From: Thermoplasmatota archaeon
GTDB lineage: Archaea; Thermoplasmatota; Thermoplasmata; Thermoplasmatales; Thermoplasmataceae
Reading direction: 5' to 3'
DNA: 32,692 nt
Assembly: GCA_023487765.1 (NCBI GenBank)
Contig: JAMDBW010000053.1
Coordinates: 1 to 32,692 of the forward strand
Below the pieces are notes generated by a model that was given only the letters and a program-made list of their open reading frames with translations, had not been told where the DNA came from and did no database searches. A program made the position numbers and the translations under genes. Shown piece by piece: positions 24,703 to 32,692 of this stretch. Positions within the stretch are counted from its first letter, which is position 1, and every line of letters starts with the position of its first letter.

Positions 24703-25453
24703 CTATCGCTTCGCCTGTGCTGTTATAAAGGTCTAAAACTGGTCCCTCATTTCCCTCCTTTACTGCCGCAAAAATAGAGGGCCCGTTGCCCGAGGCTCCC
24801 GATGCCAGTGCGCCCAGTTCAAGTGCTCTTTTGACTATTGCCGTTTCGTAGTTGAATATTTCTGAAACTGCGAGGCCATTAAGCCTCATCGCCTCAATGT
24901 AGTCCCCGCCAATTACGCTGTTGGCTATTTTCTTGAAGACCGGCCAGCGTCTCATAAGGAATTCAGGATCGAAAGCACTTCTGCCGCTTCTGGGAATCAC
25001 AACAAAGACAATGCCTTCAGGAAACTTATCCATTTTTATCAATCGCATTTTCCTGTTATCACTCACGGAAACACCGCCATAATAGGCAGCCGCAGCATCA
25101 TCAAGGGCACCGGTTACCGAAAGTCCGCTCTGCAGGGACAATTTGGCTGCAAGAACAGGGACATCAACCTCCATGCCGGTGAGTCTCGACATCCCCGCAA
25201 TAACGGCTGTCGCAACTGCGCTGCTGCTCTTAAGCCCTCCTCCGGACGGGATCCCCGTCTTAATATCTATCATGAAATCCTTGCCGGTCTCTCTCTTGAA
25301 GTGAGACCGAATAGTATCCAGAAGATCTGAACTGGCACCACCCGTTCCGAACTTTACTTCAGCTGCCACCTCCAGATCTATGGCGCAAGTCGACCCGAGC
25401 CCTGTCGGAAGGGCATTAAGTATTGAGAGTCCGCCGTGAGTTTTTATGAGCAT
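24686..25453 (-). CDS. aroK: Archaeal shikimate kinase (GHMP family)
   Basis: The 255-residue protein is the archaeal, non-homologous shikimate kinase related to homoserine and mevalonate kinases, catalysing step 5. The GHMP phosphate loop [17 protein letters not shown] and the N-terminal [16 protein letters not shown] identify it; [16 protein letters not shown] is the third GHMP motif. This is a strong archaeal marker. It overlaps aroC by 10 bases and aroA by 17. Confidence 0.96.
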   Translation of the reverse strand: MLIKTHGGLSILNALPTGLGSTCAIDLEVAAEVKFGTGGASSDLLDTIRSHFKRETGKDFMIDIKTGIPSGGGLKSSSAVATAVIAGMSRLTGMEVDVPVLAAKLSLQSGLSVTGALDDAAAAYYGGVSVSDNRKMRLIKMDKFPEGIVFVVIPRSGRSAFDPEFLMRRWPVFKKIANSVIGGDYIEAMRLNGLAVSEIFNYETAIVKRALELGALASGASGNGPSIFAAVKEGNEGPVLDLYNSTGEAIVAKVV

Positions 25454-26598
25454 CTTGCAATGTACTCCTTCCAGCGTCTTTCAATCAGTTCAGACTGTTC
25501 CTTTTCGAGCTTCACAACGGGGATCTTTCCAGATCTCATGGAGTGGTCAGCCAGTACAATGGCAATCATGGCTTCCACCACGGATACTCCTCTTACAGCA
25601 ACCACGGGATCGTGTCTCCCCGTCACGGAAATCTCAGTCGGTTGCATATTACTCAGATCGATGGTCCTGGATGGAATCCTTATTGAGCTCGTCGGCTTGA
25701 ACGAGCAGCGTATCCTGAGAGTCTCTCCGGTTGAAATTCCTCCCAGCATACCTCCGGATAAATTCTTCTTGAGTCCGAGTGAGCGGTCAGCTTTCAGGCA
25801 GATTTCGTCCGAAGCATCACTTCCTTTCATTCTGGAGGCATCAAATCCGAGTCCGTACTCAAATCCGGTCACAGCCGGAATCGAAAGTATTGCTTTCGCA
25901 AGATCAGCTTTCAGTTTGTCAAATACAGGTTCTCCCAGACCTTCCGGGGGATTGATCGCCACTGCTTCGACAAGTCCGCCATAACTGTCTCCTTTCTTCA
26001 TCGCGTCAAGAATCAGTTCTGTGAATTCCCTGTCAGTTGAGCTATCCAGCGATCTAGTCTGATACTTCTTCGATTCCTGAATATCGCCAGCCTCCACATC
26101 CCCTGATGTCTGTTTCGGACCTATTCCTTTCAGATATCCGGCTACATATGTGGGGAATAACATCAGAAGTTTCTTTGCAACAGCTCCGGCAGCCACTCTT
26201 GAAATTGTCTCCCTTGCACTGGCCCTGCCTCCGCCGCGATAGTCCCAGTTTTCAAGCCCGTACCTCTTTATGTACGCCAGATCCGCATGACCGGGTCTTG
26301 GTTTATGGCTGACTTCCCCATAGAGTGAGGAAATGGCGTCAACATTCTCGAAAATAATAGTGAGCGGCGCTCCGGTAGTCTTTCCATTGAAAGTCCCGCT
26401 GACAATTTTCGGCAGGTCATCTTCCCTTCTTCCAGAAACGAGATAATTTCCGGTTTTCCTGAATTTCAGCTCAAAAGAAATATCCGTCTCTGATACTCCA
26501 AGACCAGCAGGAACGCCCTCCACAACCACTCCGAGTTCCTTTCCATGGCTCTCACCGAATGTCGTAACATTAAACATCTTACCGAAGCTGCTGGCCAT
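25444..26598 (-). CDS. aroC: Chorismate synthase
   Basis: The 384-residue FMN-dependent enzyme carries out the last step, EPSP to chorismate. [15 protein letters not shown] near the N-terminus, [25 protein letters not shown] and [11 protein letters not shown] are the conserved signatures. The ATG at 26598 is preceded by GGAGGTAAT within the aroE end, a near-perfect ribosome site. It overlaps aroE by 20 bases. Confidence 0.97.
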   Translation of the reverse strand: MASSFGKMFNVTTFGESHGKELGVVVEGVPAGLGVSETDISFELKFRKTGNYLVSGRREDDLPKIVSGTFNGKTTGAPLTIIFENVDAISSLYGEVSHKPRPGHADLAYIKRYGLENWDYRGGGRASARETISRVAAGAVAKKLLMLFPTYVAGYLKGIGPKQTSGDVEAGDIQESKKYQTRSLDSSTDREFTELILDAMKKGDSYGGLVEAVAINPPEGLGEPVFDKLKADLAKAILSIPAVTGFEYGLGFDASRMKGSDASDEICLKADRSLGLKKNLSGGMLGGISTGETLRIRCSFKPTSSIRIPSRTIDLSNMQPTEISVTGRHDPVVAVRGVSVVEAMIAIVLADHSMRSGKIPVVKLEKEQSELIERRWKEYIARCS

Positions 26599-27382
26599 TT
26601 ATTACCTCCATAATGTCATCGTAGGAAGGCTCGATATGATTCCATATTTTCTGTGAGTATATAGCCTGTTTTGCCAGAATTTGCTCTCCTGATATAACAT
26701 GCTTACAGGAATCATCAACTTTTTTCAGAAAATTATCTGCGCGATTGCCATAATTGAAACTTATGGCCCACAGACATTTCATTTCAGGGAACACGAAATC
26801 AGGATCAGAAATTCCGCTAACCACACCGTCCGCAGAAAGAATAGTTTTTTCATTTATGTCATAAATCCGGGCGCTGATATTCTGTCTCTTCAAATCATCA
26901 ATTAATTTTGCGGCTCTACTGTGACTTCTGTTGAATATTTTCAACTTCATGCCCATGCCTCCCAGCAGGAATGCTGCCGTACGCGAGGCACCGCCGGAGC
27001 CAAGTATAATGCACTCCCCGTTTTTTTCGACACTTATGTTTTCCAGTACCAGATCCATGAGAGCCAGATAATCGGTATTGAATCCGACCCGGTCTGATAC
27101 GAGATTCACGCTGCCTGTCAGTTCAGCCTCATGACTCAATGAATCCAGGTATTTTATTATGGCTTCCTTGTAAGGCACTGTTACGTTTATCCCGATTCCA
27201 GAAGATATCAGGGGAACGACAGCGTTGTCGAAATGATCCGGTTCAATGTCAAATATTCCGTACAGGGCTTTTATGCCGAACCTGGAAAACACATAGTTAT
27301 GAATTCTGGGTGAAAGGGAATAGGAAATATGATTACCAACCAGGCCGAAGAGTTTCGGTCTGCTATTTAAGGGCTGATTCAA
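26579..27382 (-). CDS. aroE: Shikimate dehydrogenase
   Basis: The 267-residue enzyme reduces 3-dehydroshikimate with NADPH (step 4). Shikimate-binding SYSLSP (21-26), NVTVPYKEA with the catalytic Lys, FNTDY and the nucleotide loop [11 protein letters not shown] are present. No ATG or GTG lies near the expected start, so the TTG at 27382, inside the aroB end (20-base overlap), is the only credible one; the site before it is weak, suggesting re-initiation after aroB. Confidence 0.95.
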   Translation of the reverse strand: MNQPLNSRPKLFGLVGNHISYSLSPRIHNYVFSRFGIKALYGIFDIEPDHFDNAVVPLISSGIGINVTVPYKEAIIKYLDSLSHEAELTGSVNLVSDRVGFNTDYLALMDLVLENISVEKNGECIILGSGGASRTAAFLLGGMGMKLKIFNRSHSRAAKLIDDLKRQNISARIYDINEKTILSADGVVSGISDPDFVFPEMKCLWAISFNYGNRADNFLKKVDDSCKHVISGEQILAKQAIYSQKIWNHIEPSYDDIMEVINGQQLR

Positions 27383-28421
27383 GGTAGTTTTTCACATCCT
27401 CGGTATCTATTTCAACCAGATTGCAGTGGCCTATTCTGTCCGGTATGGGAATCCTGATTTTCCTGCCTGAATTCTTCTTGTCTGAATAAACAAGATCAAT
27501 TATTGAAGCTGTGTGTTCTTTGAAACGACTGCTATCTATTCCGGACGGAAGATTCAATCTCTTTAGCAGTTCTCTTGCACGTGTCACGGTATCTTCAGAC
27601 GTTAAGCCCATTTTCAGCCCCATGTCCAGTTCAAACATCATTCCATATGCCACTGAAACTCCATGGCTTAGCGAGAATCCGGAGGAAGCCTCTATGGCGT
27701 GGCCGATTGTATGACCGAAATTGAGTATTGATCTTTTACCGGTTAATTCGAACTCGTCCTTGGACACAATATCCATCTTTATTTTCACACATCTCGATAT
27801 CCAGTGCTCCAGATTGCGGTTGCCGGACATGAATAATTCCGGGCCGTTATTTAAAAGTGCCTCGAACATTTCATCATCCATTGCTATAGCGTATTTCGCA
27901 ATCTCCCCGAGTCCATCACTCATGAGGTTATCCGGCAGTGATCTTATTATTTCCGGGTCAATTATTACGCGTGACGGGCTATAAAATGTCCCGATCATAT
28001 TCTTTATGCCCCTCAAATTTACTCCGGTCTTACCGCCAAGAGAAGCATCAACCATTGCAAGAAGCGTTGTGGGAACTGAAATAAGTTTCATGCCACGCAT
28101 GTAGATAGAAGCGGCCATGCCTGCAACATCCGATGTTGTTCCTCCTCCGACTGACACAAGCGTAGAACCTCTTTTGAAACCTTCCTCAGATAATTTCCTG
28201 CATATGTCTATGACAGAATCTGCATCTTTTCCATCTTCGCCATCATCGAGAGGATAGGTGACATGCCTGCTGCTATCCACAAGATCGCTGACCATCTTCC
28301 GTAATCCAGCCGCATACACAACAAAACTTCTTTCCTCGAGTTTACTCAAGATACTGAGAGACCCTTTTTCAATCAGTATCTCGGTTTTCCCTCTTGATAA
28401 TGAGTAGGAGAGTTCAATCAT
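27363..28421 (-). CDS. aroB: 3-Dehydroquinate synthase
   Basis: The 352-residue NAD+/metal enzyme performs step 2. VGGGTTSDVAG, PTTLLAMVDASLGGKTG, GEIAKY (metal Glu), NFGHTIGHAIE and SHGVSVAYG (metal His) are intact. Its presence together with a DAHP synthase shows the standard route rather than the archaeal ADTH/DHQ synthase II route. The start overlaps the aroF stop by four bases. Confidence 0.97.
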   Translation of the reverse strand: MIELSYSLSRGKTEILIEKGSLSILSKLEERSFVVYAAGLRKMVSDLVDSSRHVTYPLDDGEDGKDADSVIDICRKLSEEGFKRGSTLVSVGGGTTSDVAGMAASIYMRGMKLISVPTTLLAMVDASLGGKTGVNLRGIKNMIGTFYSPSRVIIDPEIIRSLPDNLMSDGLGEIAKYAIAMDDEMFEALLNNGPELFMSGNRNLEHWISRCVKIKMDIVSKDEFELTGKRSILNFGHTIGHAIEASSGFSLSHGVSVAYGMMFELDMGLKMGLTSEDTVTRARELLKRLNLPSGIDSSRFKEHTASIIDLVYSDKKNSGRKIRIPIPDRIGHCNLVEIDTEDVKNYLESALK

Positions 28422-29419
28422 AAACCATTGACCAGGGATTTCTTGATTGACCTTATCTGTTTTGACAGGATTTTCAGACCGTCAACGGTCAATTGCTGCT
28501 GACTGTCGCTCAAGGCTGTTTCAGGATGGGGATGAACTTCCACCAGGATCATATCGCACCCGGAAGCGACGGAAGCCAGAGCCAGCGGGAGAACCATCTC
28601 TCTCCTGCCTGCGGCGTGACTCGGATCGGCACAAATTGGCAGATGGGACTCCTCCTTTGCTTTTGCTATGGATCCGACATCCATCGTGAATCTTGTGCCG
28701 TTTTCAAATGTCCTTATGCCTCGCTCGCAGAGTATTACTGAACCGTTTCCTTCTCCCAGAACGTAATCCGCTGTGGACAGCCACTCGTTGTAAGTATTGC
28801 CCATGCCTCTTTTCAGCAGCACCGGTTTATTGCTGGTGGAAACCTTCTTCAGCAGCTGGAAGTTCTGGGCGTTCCTTGAACCAATCTGGAGTATGTCCAC
28901 ATCGCGGAAATAACCCAGATGTTCAGGATCAAGGATCTCAGATACGATTGGCAGTCCTGTCTCGTCCTTCATGCTTTTCAGGATATCTATGCCGTCTTTC
29001 CCCTTTCCCTGAAAGGCGAACGGGCTTGTTCTTGGTTTGAATGCCCCTCCCCGTATTATGTTGGCCCCGGCATTCTTCAGATCCTTTGAAAATTCCTCCG
29101 CTCCTTCTTCAAAATCCACTGAACAGGGCCCTGCAGCAATCACTACAGAATCCGATCCAATTTCAACGTCTCCGACCGGAATCTTTGTAGGTGTGCTTTT
29201 CCAGTCCCTGGAACTCAGTACATAATCTCTGTTTACCAGAAAAGAAGATTCAATGGACTGATCTGCAATGTCCTTTGTCAGGTTGCCTGGCCATGAGACA
29301 AAGACATCCCGTCCATACAAATTCAGCCTCTTGTATGATGCGGAAGAATCCGCCAGCTGTTCCGGGAGTCTCGAATTTTCGTAATTTTCCTTCATAAGGA
29401 ATAGTCTCAGTTCACTCAA
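28418..29419 (-). CDS. aroF: DAHP synthase, type I-beta
   Basis: The 333-residue enzyme condenses PEP and erythrose 4-phosphate (step 1). C99 in AAGPCSV, RGGAFKPRTSPF, LLKRGMGNT, CADPSHAAGRR and LVEVHPHPE are the I-beta signatures and metal ligands. The N-terminal 85 residues form a divergent version of the ferredoxin-like domain that in Thermotoga mediates tyrosine feedback, so allosteric control is possible. Start: TTG at 29419, supported by GAGGTG seven bases upstream; the ATG at 29395 has no site. It is first in the seven-gene aro operon. Confidence 0.95.
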   Translation of the reverse strand: MSELRLFLMKENYENSRLPEQLADSSASYKRLNLYGRDVFVSWPGNLTKDIADQSIESSFLVNRDYVLSSRDWKSTPTKIPVGDVEIGSDSVVIAAGPCSVDFEEGAEEFSKDLKNAGANIIRGGAFKPRTSPFAFQGKGKDGIDILKSMKDETGLPIVSEILDPEHLGYFRDVDILQIGSRNAQNFQLLKKVSTSNKPVLLKRGMGNTYNEWLSTADYVLGEGNGSVILCERGIRTFENGTRFTMDVGSIAKAKEESHLPICADPSHAAGRREMVLPLALASVASGCDMILVEVHPHPETALSDSQQQLTVDGLKILSKQIRSIKKSLVNGL

Positions 29420-30119
29420 TCATTTACACCTCAAATTTTTCTTCTCTCTGATGGGTTCGCGTTGTTCCACTAGACGAATACCACGACTATTTCCATGCCA
29501 TTGAGCATCACAGTTTAGATTTAAACATTATTGTTTTATATCTATCTCCGATTATTGATAACTAAAAATCTTGAACCAATGATCACATTGTGGCATGTTA
29601 GTCAATATCGTGCTATTCGTAGTCATGGTATCGTAGCATATTTAATTACTTTTCGCTATCCCGGGAGAATGTTACTGCCACCCCCTCGCGATCAGTCCCC
29701 TCGACAGCAATGATGGATAAATATGCTAGTGGAGAGATATTCACGCCATGTTAGGTCTATCTTAAATATTAATCCACTCCGGTTATCAATTTCTGACGGT
29801 TTTCCTGCCGCAATGTCTCTCTCTGATGAAGTTGTAGACTCACACGGCAATGACCTCAGGAAGTTTCATACCTTGTTTTGCTTTCATCCAGGAATTCCCT
29901 CATCAGGAAGCTAGAATCCTAAAGAGATAATAGTGCACCTGTTGGGACCGGTGTTATGGATTCTATCTCTCCGGCCAATATTATGGCAACTTTCATCTAT
30001 GACTCAGTAAAGAGTCTTTGTTAACTTTTTTAGCAAGAAAATAACAGGAGTTTTCAGCCTGAACGGTACCAGAACAAAAGAGGAAATATAAAAATAAAAA
30101 AATGGTTTTAGTTGTAGTT
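29420..30119. other. Long gene-free spacer
   Basis: About 700 bases between the aro operon and the symporter gene. Short open frames exist on both strands but none has a recognisable product, ribosome site or consistent codon use. A minus-strand A/T-rich box around 29533-29545 (GATATAAAAC) may be the aro promoter, implying a leader of roughly 90 bases. The right end is A-rich (about 30080-30105) and may act in termination of the symporter operon. Confidence 0.5.
29429..29434 (-). promoter_or_regulatory. Ribosome binding site deciding the aroF TTG start
   Basis: GAGGTG on the minus strand, then about seven bases, then TTG. This is the strongest argument for TTG rather than ATG initiation of aroF. 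Confidence 0.55.
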
Positions 30120-31652
30120 TTATGCAGTTGCTGGTTGGGCTTTTTGCTTCGTCATTCTTGCTATGGCAGACCATACAAAGACTACCACAACATTAAGAGA
30201 CAGAGATACTGCTGCCACATACAACAGACCCAGTGGAGTTGACATAAGCGATGTTACCAGTGTGTGCAAGCTAACATTCAACGGTATCGTAAATATGAAG
30301 TAGAGCCCTGACAGGATTCCAACAAACCAGCCAGCAATAAGTGCATTTTTGTCCAGCCATTTGACATACAGTCCCATAAATATAGGGGGCAGAGTCTGAA
30401 CTATCAGGATACCACCCAGCAGTTGCAGCTGTATTGCATAGGAGGCGGGAATGACAAAAACGAATCCAAGCGCAAGGAATTTGAAAATCACTGAAGCCCA
30501 CTTCGCAATTCTAGCTTCCTGTTGAGGAGTCATGTCCTTCTTAAATTCCTTGATTATGTTTCTTGTAAGAAGGTTGGCCTGAGAAATTGCCATAATGGCG
30601 GCTGGAACCAGTCCTCCAATGAAAATCCCAAGGAAGGCAAAACCAGCAAACCATCCCGGCATAGTGGTATAAATCAAAGCCGGAACAACAAGTGCAGGAT
30701 TCTTTTGAGAAGCAATTATAGCTAGCGCGTTGGGTTCGGCAAATATCAGAATGCCAAACAAGGCAAGCAGGAACAGTCCAAATCCATAGAGGGGGAGCAT
30801 TGCAGTGCTGTATCTGACGCTTTTTGCACTCTTTGATCCGAGAACACCGTTTATTGAATGGGGGTATAGGTAGAGTGCAAGAGCACTGAGCACAAACAGG
30901 CTCAGGAATGCCGGACCCAGAACCGGGGCCAGAGTAGCATAACTGACTTTTGATATTGCTCCGGCGGCCGCGGCTTTGCTGAATGCTGTTGCAAATCCCC
31001 CTTTTATTGCCAGTGGAACTGCTATCACAATCACGACAACGGATACCAGAATTATAATATCCTTCATAACCGCGGTTAGAACGGCGCCTCTCAAACCACT
31101 CCAGAAAGTAAAGGCAGCAAGAATTACAAAAGACACAATCAGTGCAAACTCACTGACCGATGTTATGGCTGAAGCGGTAGTGAAGTACGGTTGAAGCATC
31201 ACGATCAAGACAGCCTGCATGCCCACTATCTGCAAGGCAATGTATGGAAGCTCGGCAACTATTCCGGTAATGGCGATAAGTATTGCAAGGGTCTTACTGT
31301 TGAACTTATCCTTAACAAAGTCAACCGCAGTCACGTAATTCTTCTCTTTTGATATTTTCCACAGTGACGTCATCACGATCATCGCAACTGCGAAAGTCGC
31401 CATAACGTAGGGGACAGCAAACATGTATACGCTTCCATGAAGGTACACGGCTTCAGGTATGGCTATGAAGGTATATGCTGTATACAGATCAGCCCCGACA
31501 AGGAACCATGCAAGATAAATTCCAAGTTTCCTGCCTGCCAGAGCCCACTCTCCCAGCTCCCTCATGTCACCTTTACGCCATTTACTTGCGCCAAAACCAA
31601 GTGCTGCAAAAATAGCAAACAGCACGACAAATACAATCGTTGCAGAATCCAT
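30120..31652 (-). CDS. Sodium:solute symporter, MctP/monocarboxylate-like
   Basis: The roughly 510-residue protein has about thirteen membrane helices and the SSS fold: FLVGADLYTAYTFIAIPEA in helix 1-2, VDFVKDKF, LPYIALQIVG and LYPHSINGVLGSKSAKSVR. A preceding DUF3311 gene is the usual companion of MctP-type monocarboxylate/amino-acid symporters, which is the basis for the substrate suggestion (lactate, pyruvate, acetate-like acids). I start at the ATG at 31652, which overlaps the DUF3311 stop; a GTG one codon earlier is possible. Na+ or H+ coupling cannot be decided here. Confidence 0.92.
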   Translation of the reverse strand: MDSATIVFVVLFAIFAALGFGASKWRKGDMRELGEWALAGRKLGIYLAWFLVGADLYTAYTFIAIPEAVYLHGSVYMFAVPYVMATFAVAMIVMTSLWKISKEKNYVTAVDFVKDKFNSKTLAILIAITGIVAELPYIALQIVGMQAVLIVMLQPYFTTASAITSVSEFALIVSFVILAAFTFWSGLRGAVLTAVMKDIIILVSVVVIVIAVPLAIKGGFATAFSKAAAAGAISKVSYATLAPVLGPAFLSLFVLSALALYLYPHSINGVLGSKSAKSVRYSTAMLPLYGFGLFLLALFGILIFAEPNALAIIASQKNPALVVPALIYTTMPGWFAGFAFLGIFIGGLVPAAIMAISQANLLTRNIIKEFKKDMTPQQEARIAKWASVIFKFLALGFVFVIPASYAIQLQLLGGILIVQTLPPIFMGLYVKWLDKNALIAGWFVGILSGLYFIFTIPLNVSLHTLVTSLMSTPLGLLYVAAVSLSLNVVVVFVWSAIARMTKQKAQPATA

Positions 31653-31852
31653 CACTCACCAAGCCTCCTGACCAAAATTCTTGCAGCAACCAAATAAAAG
31701 CCGGCTGCTATGAAAAGCCACACTCCCTGGAACCAATAAAAGAATGGCAGTCCAAAAAGAGGCGGATCCGCCCTGTTATATACAGGCAGCATCAGGAGAA
31801 CAACGGTGGGAACGGCTAACATCAATCCGGCCAATAGAAAATCCCTATCCAT
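31652..31852 (-). CDS. DUF3311 small membrane protein
   Basis: The 66-residue protein has two membrane helices and the family signature NRADPPLFGLPFFYWFQGVW. DUF3311 genes are almost always found directly before SSS symporters, and their products are thought to be small subunits or assembly partners. A GGAG site lies four bases before the ATG. Its stop overlaps the symporter start. Confidence 0.9.
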   Translation of the reverse strand: MDRDFLLAGLMLAVPTVVLLMLPVYNRADPPLFGLPFFYWFQGVWLFIAAGFYLVAARILVRRLGE

Positions 31853-31888
31853 GTGACTCCATGTCTGTCACGGCTATACTCCTTATAA

Positions 31889-31904
31889 ATATTTTGCAAA
31901 ATAT
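31889..31904. promoter_or_regulatory. 16-bp palindrome at the symporter operon promoter
   Basis: ATATTTTGCAAAATAT is a perfect palindrome next to a minus-strand TATA-like ATTTATAAGG, 37-52 bases before the DUF3311 ATG. It could be an operator overlapping the promoter; it also lies 12 bases after the gtrA stop, so a role in gtrA termination is an alternative. Confidence 0.45.
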
Positions 31905-31915
31905 ATACACGCAAA

Positions 31916-32383
31916 TCAGCCTTTTGGCACATCATCTGTTATTCTTATTTTCCATACGACTCGCATCTGGATGTAATAGTTGATCGGAAAAGCGAAAGCC
32001 GATCCGATTACATTTCCTATCAGCGGATTGAGGGCAAACAGTTTGAACAGAGTGAACTGTACGGTAACGGCCAATGAAGTCCCCACGATATTCATGGTCT
32101 CGAACTTCAGGAGCCTGAAAAGAAGGCCGAATATATGGGCACCATGAAACCCCTGATTCCTTGTTGTCCAGTATTCGTTCAGGAAAAATTCCAGTGCGAC
32201 GCCGCTCACGAAAGCTGCACTGTATTGCATAGGAGTGCGGCTGATCTCGAGGTATGTAATCCCTATTAACGTAACCAATTCCACGATTCCAAATCCTAAA
32301 AATCCATTCAGGGAATATTTTGCTGATCTCCTGAAATTCTTTCTGGCTATGGCAACAGCATAGTCATAGGTTTCTTTTAGCAC
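31916..32383 (-). CDS. GtrA-like membrane protein
   Basis: The 155-residue protein has four predicted membrane helices and the GtrA pattern: an N-terminal RRSAKYSLNGFLGFGIVEL, a middle FFLNEYWTTRNQGF and a terminal AFAFPINYYIQMRVVW. GtrA-type proteins are thought to flip or help move lipid-linked sugars across the membrane. The GTG at 32383 follows a strong GGGAGGAG site. It may serve surface glycosylation together with enzymes like the GT2 at 21421, but is not linked to it. Confidence 0.85.
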   Translation of the reverse strand: MLKETYDYAVAIARKNFRRSAKYSLNGFLGFGIVELVTLIGITYLEISRTPMQYSAAFVSGVALEFFLNEYWTTRNQGFHGAHIFGLLFRLLKFETMNIVGTSLAVTVQFTLFKLFALNPLIGNVIGSAFAFPINYYIQMRVVWKIRITDDVPKG

Positions 32384-32625
32384 AATACTCCTCCCTGGTC
32401 ATGTAATCGTATTTATGATTGTTAACGCACATCCTGCCAGGCTTAATTGTGTGCGTCTTAAGATATGTATCGGAGCTTGTTGCCATGTCTGCTATATTTC
32501 GGGAACAGGAAACAATGCGGAATATTCAATCAGACGCAACGAATTCGACTCATATATTTCTTTAACTTACTTTCCGCATGAGCTGAAGGGCTTATCTTCG
32601 AATTATCCGTCAGTTTCCTGAATAC
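32384..32625. other. Spacer without recognisable gene
   Basis: I find only short unsupported frames in these 242 bases. The region presumably contains the promoter of gtrA on the minus strand. Confidence 0.4.
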
Positions 32626-32692
32626 CTATTTCCCTGCCTCCCGGAGCATTTTTAAATCCTCCTCGGTTGGCTCAATTATTCTTTGATCCACC
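32626..32692 (-). CDS. C-terminal end of an unidentified protein (partial)
   Basis: On the minus strand the last 67 bases read 22 codons ending VDQRIIEPTEEDLKMLREAGK then TAG. The charged, helix-like tail and codon use fit a real gene running in from beyond the right edge, but there is too little to name it. Confidence 0.45.
   Translation of the reverse strand, partial: VDQRIIEPTEEDLKMLREAGK

Noticed and set aside
29470-29510. Possible 12-codon leader peptide before aroF on the minus strand
   Set aside because: It has no run of aromatic codons beyond one Phe, no paired hairpins, and leader-peptide attenuation is not established in archaea.
29531-29914. Two open frames of about 60 residues in the long spacer
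   Set aside because: Amino-acid composition looks random, there is no start signal and the two frames do not combine into a known family.

Overview
The window looks like a chromosomal segment of a thermoacidophilic euryarchaeon of the Thermoplasmatales type. Supporting signs are an archaeal GHMP-type shikimate kinase, an archaeal RNA 2'-phosphotransferase with an N-terminal zinc ribbon, a small zinc protein resembling the Thermoplasma Ta0938 family, a thiolase paired with a DUF35 protein, and many genes whose ATG lies about 25-30 bases from an A/T-rich TATA-like box with no Shine-Dalgarno site (leaderless transcripts). Genes inside operons instead have GGAGG/GAGGTG-type sites and often start at TTG or GTG. 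The species assignment is inference. I see no rRNA, tRNA or CRISPR array.

Layout, left to right. (1) 1-4273: tail of an unknown gene, an acyl-CoA/aryl-CoA synthetase, a pirin, and a divergent two-gene unit: a zinc-finger haem-oxygenase-like metalloprotein plus a small Cys-rich protein. (2) 4293-9545, minus strand: an amino-acid/PLP operon in transcription order aminotransferase, homoserine dehydrogenase, glyA, pdxT, gcvT. The enzymes connect aspartate, homoserine, serine/glycine and one-carbon metabolism, and pdxT supplies ammonia for PLP synthesis. gcvT is A/T-rich and framed by a 16-bp inverted repeat. (3) 9581-11043: an insertion-sequence-like element with imperfect terminal repeats, a DDE transposase, and a divergent small passenger gene, with a 24-bp perfect palindrome between the two. 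(4) 11210-18585: a CoA-ester catabolic island: enoyl-CoA hydratase, MFS carrier, CaiB-type CoA transferase, DUF35 + thiolase-like pair, SDR, and an old-yellow-enzyme/2,4-dienoyl-CoA-reductase-like flavoprotein. The thiolase-like protein lacks the nucleophilic cysteine, so it may be a retro-aldolase or other non-thiolytic enzyme.

(5) 18582-22809: prs-kptA operon (PRPP synthase, RNA 2'-phosphotransferase), branched-chain aminotransferase, and a membrane family-2 glycosyltransferase. (6) 22829-29419, minus strand: an unbroken seven-gene shikimate operon, transcribed aroF-aroB-aroE-aroC-aroK-aroA-aroD, with every junction overlapping. It encodes the whole route from erythrose-4-phosphate + PEP to chorismate. 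(7) 29420-30119: about 700 bases with no convincing gene. (8) 30120-32383: an SSS-family symporter with its small DUF3311 partner, then a GtrA-like membrane protein, and the end of another gene at the right edge.

The parts most worth following up are the two-gene IS-like element, the cysteine-less thiolase/DUF35 pair in the CoA island, the apparent transfer or rearrangement of gcvT, and the metalloprotein pair at 3103-4273.
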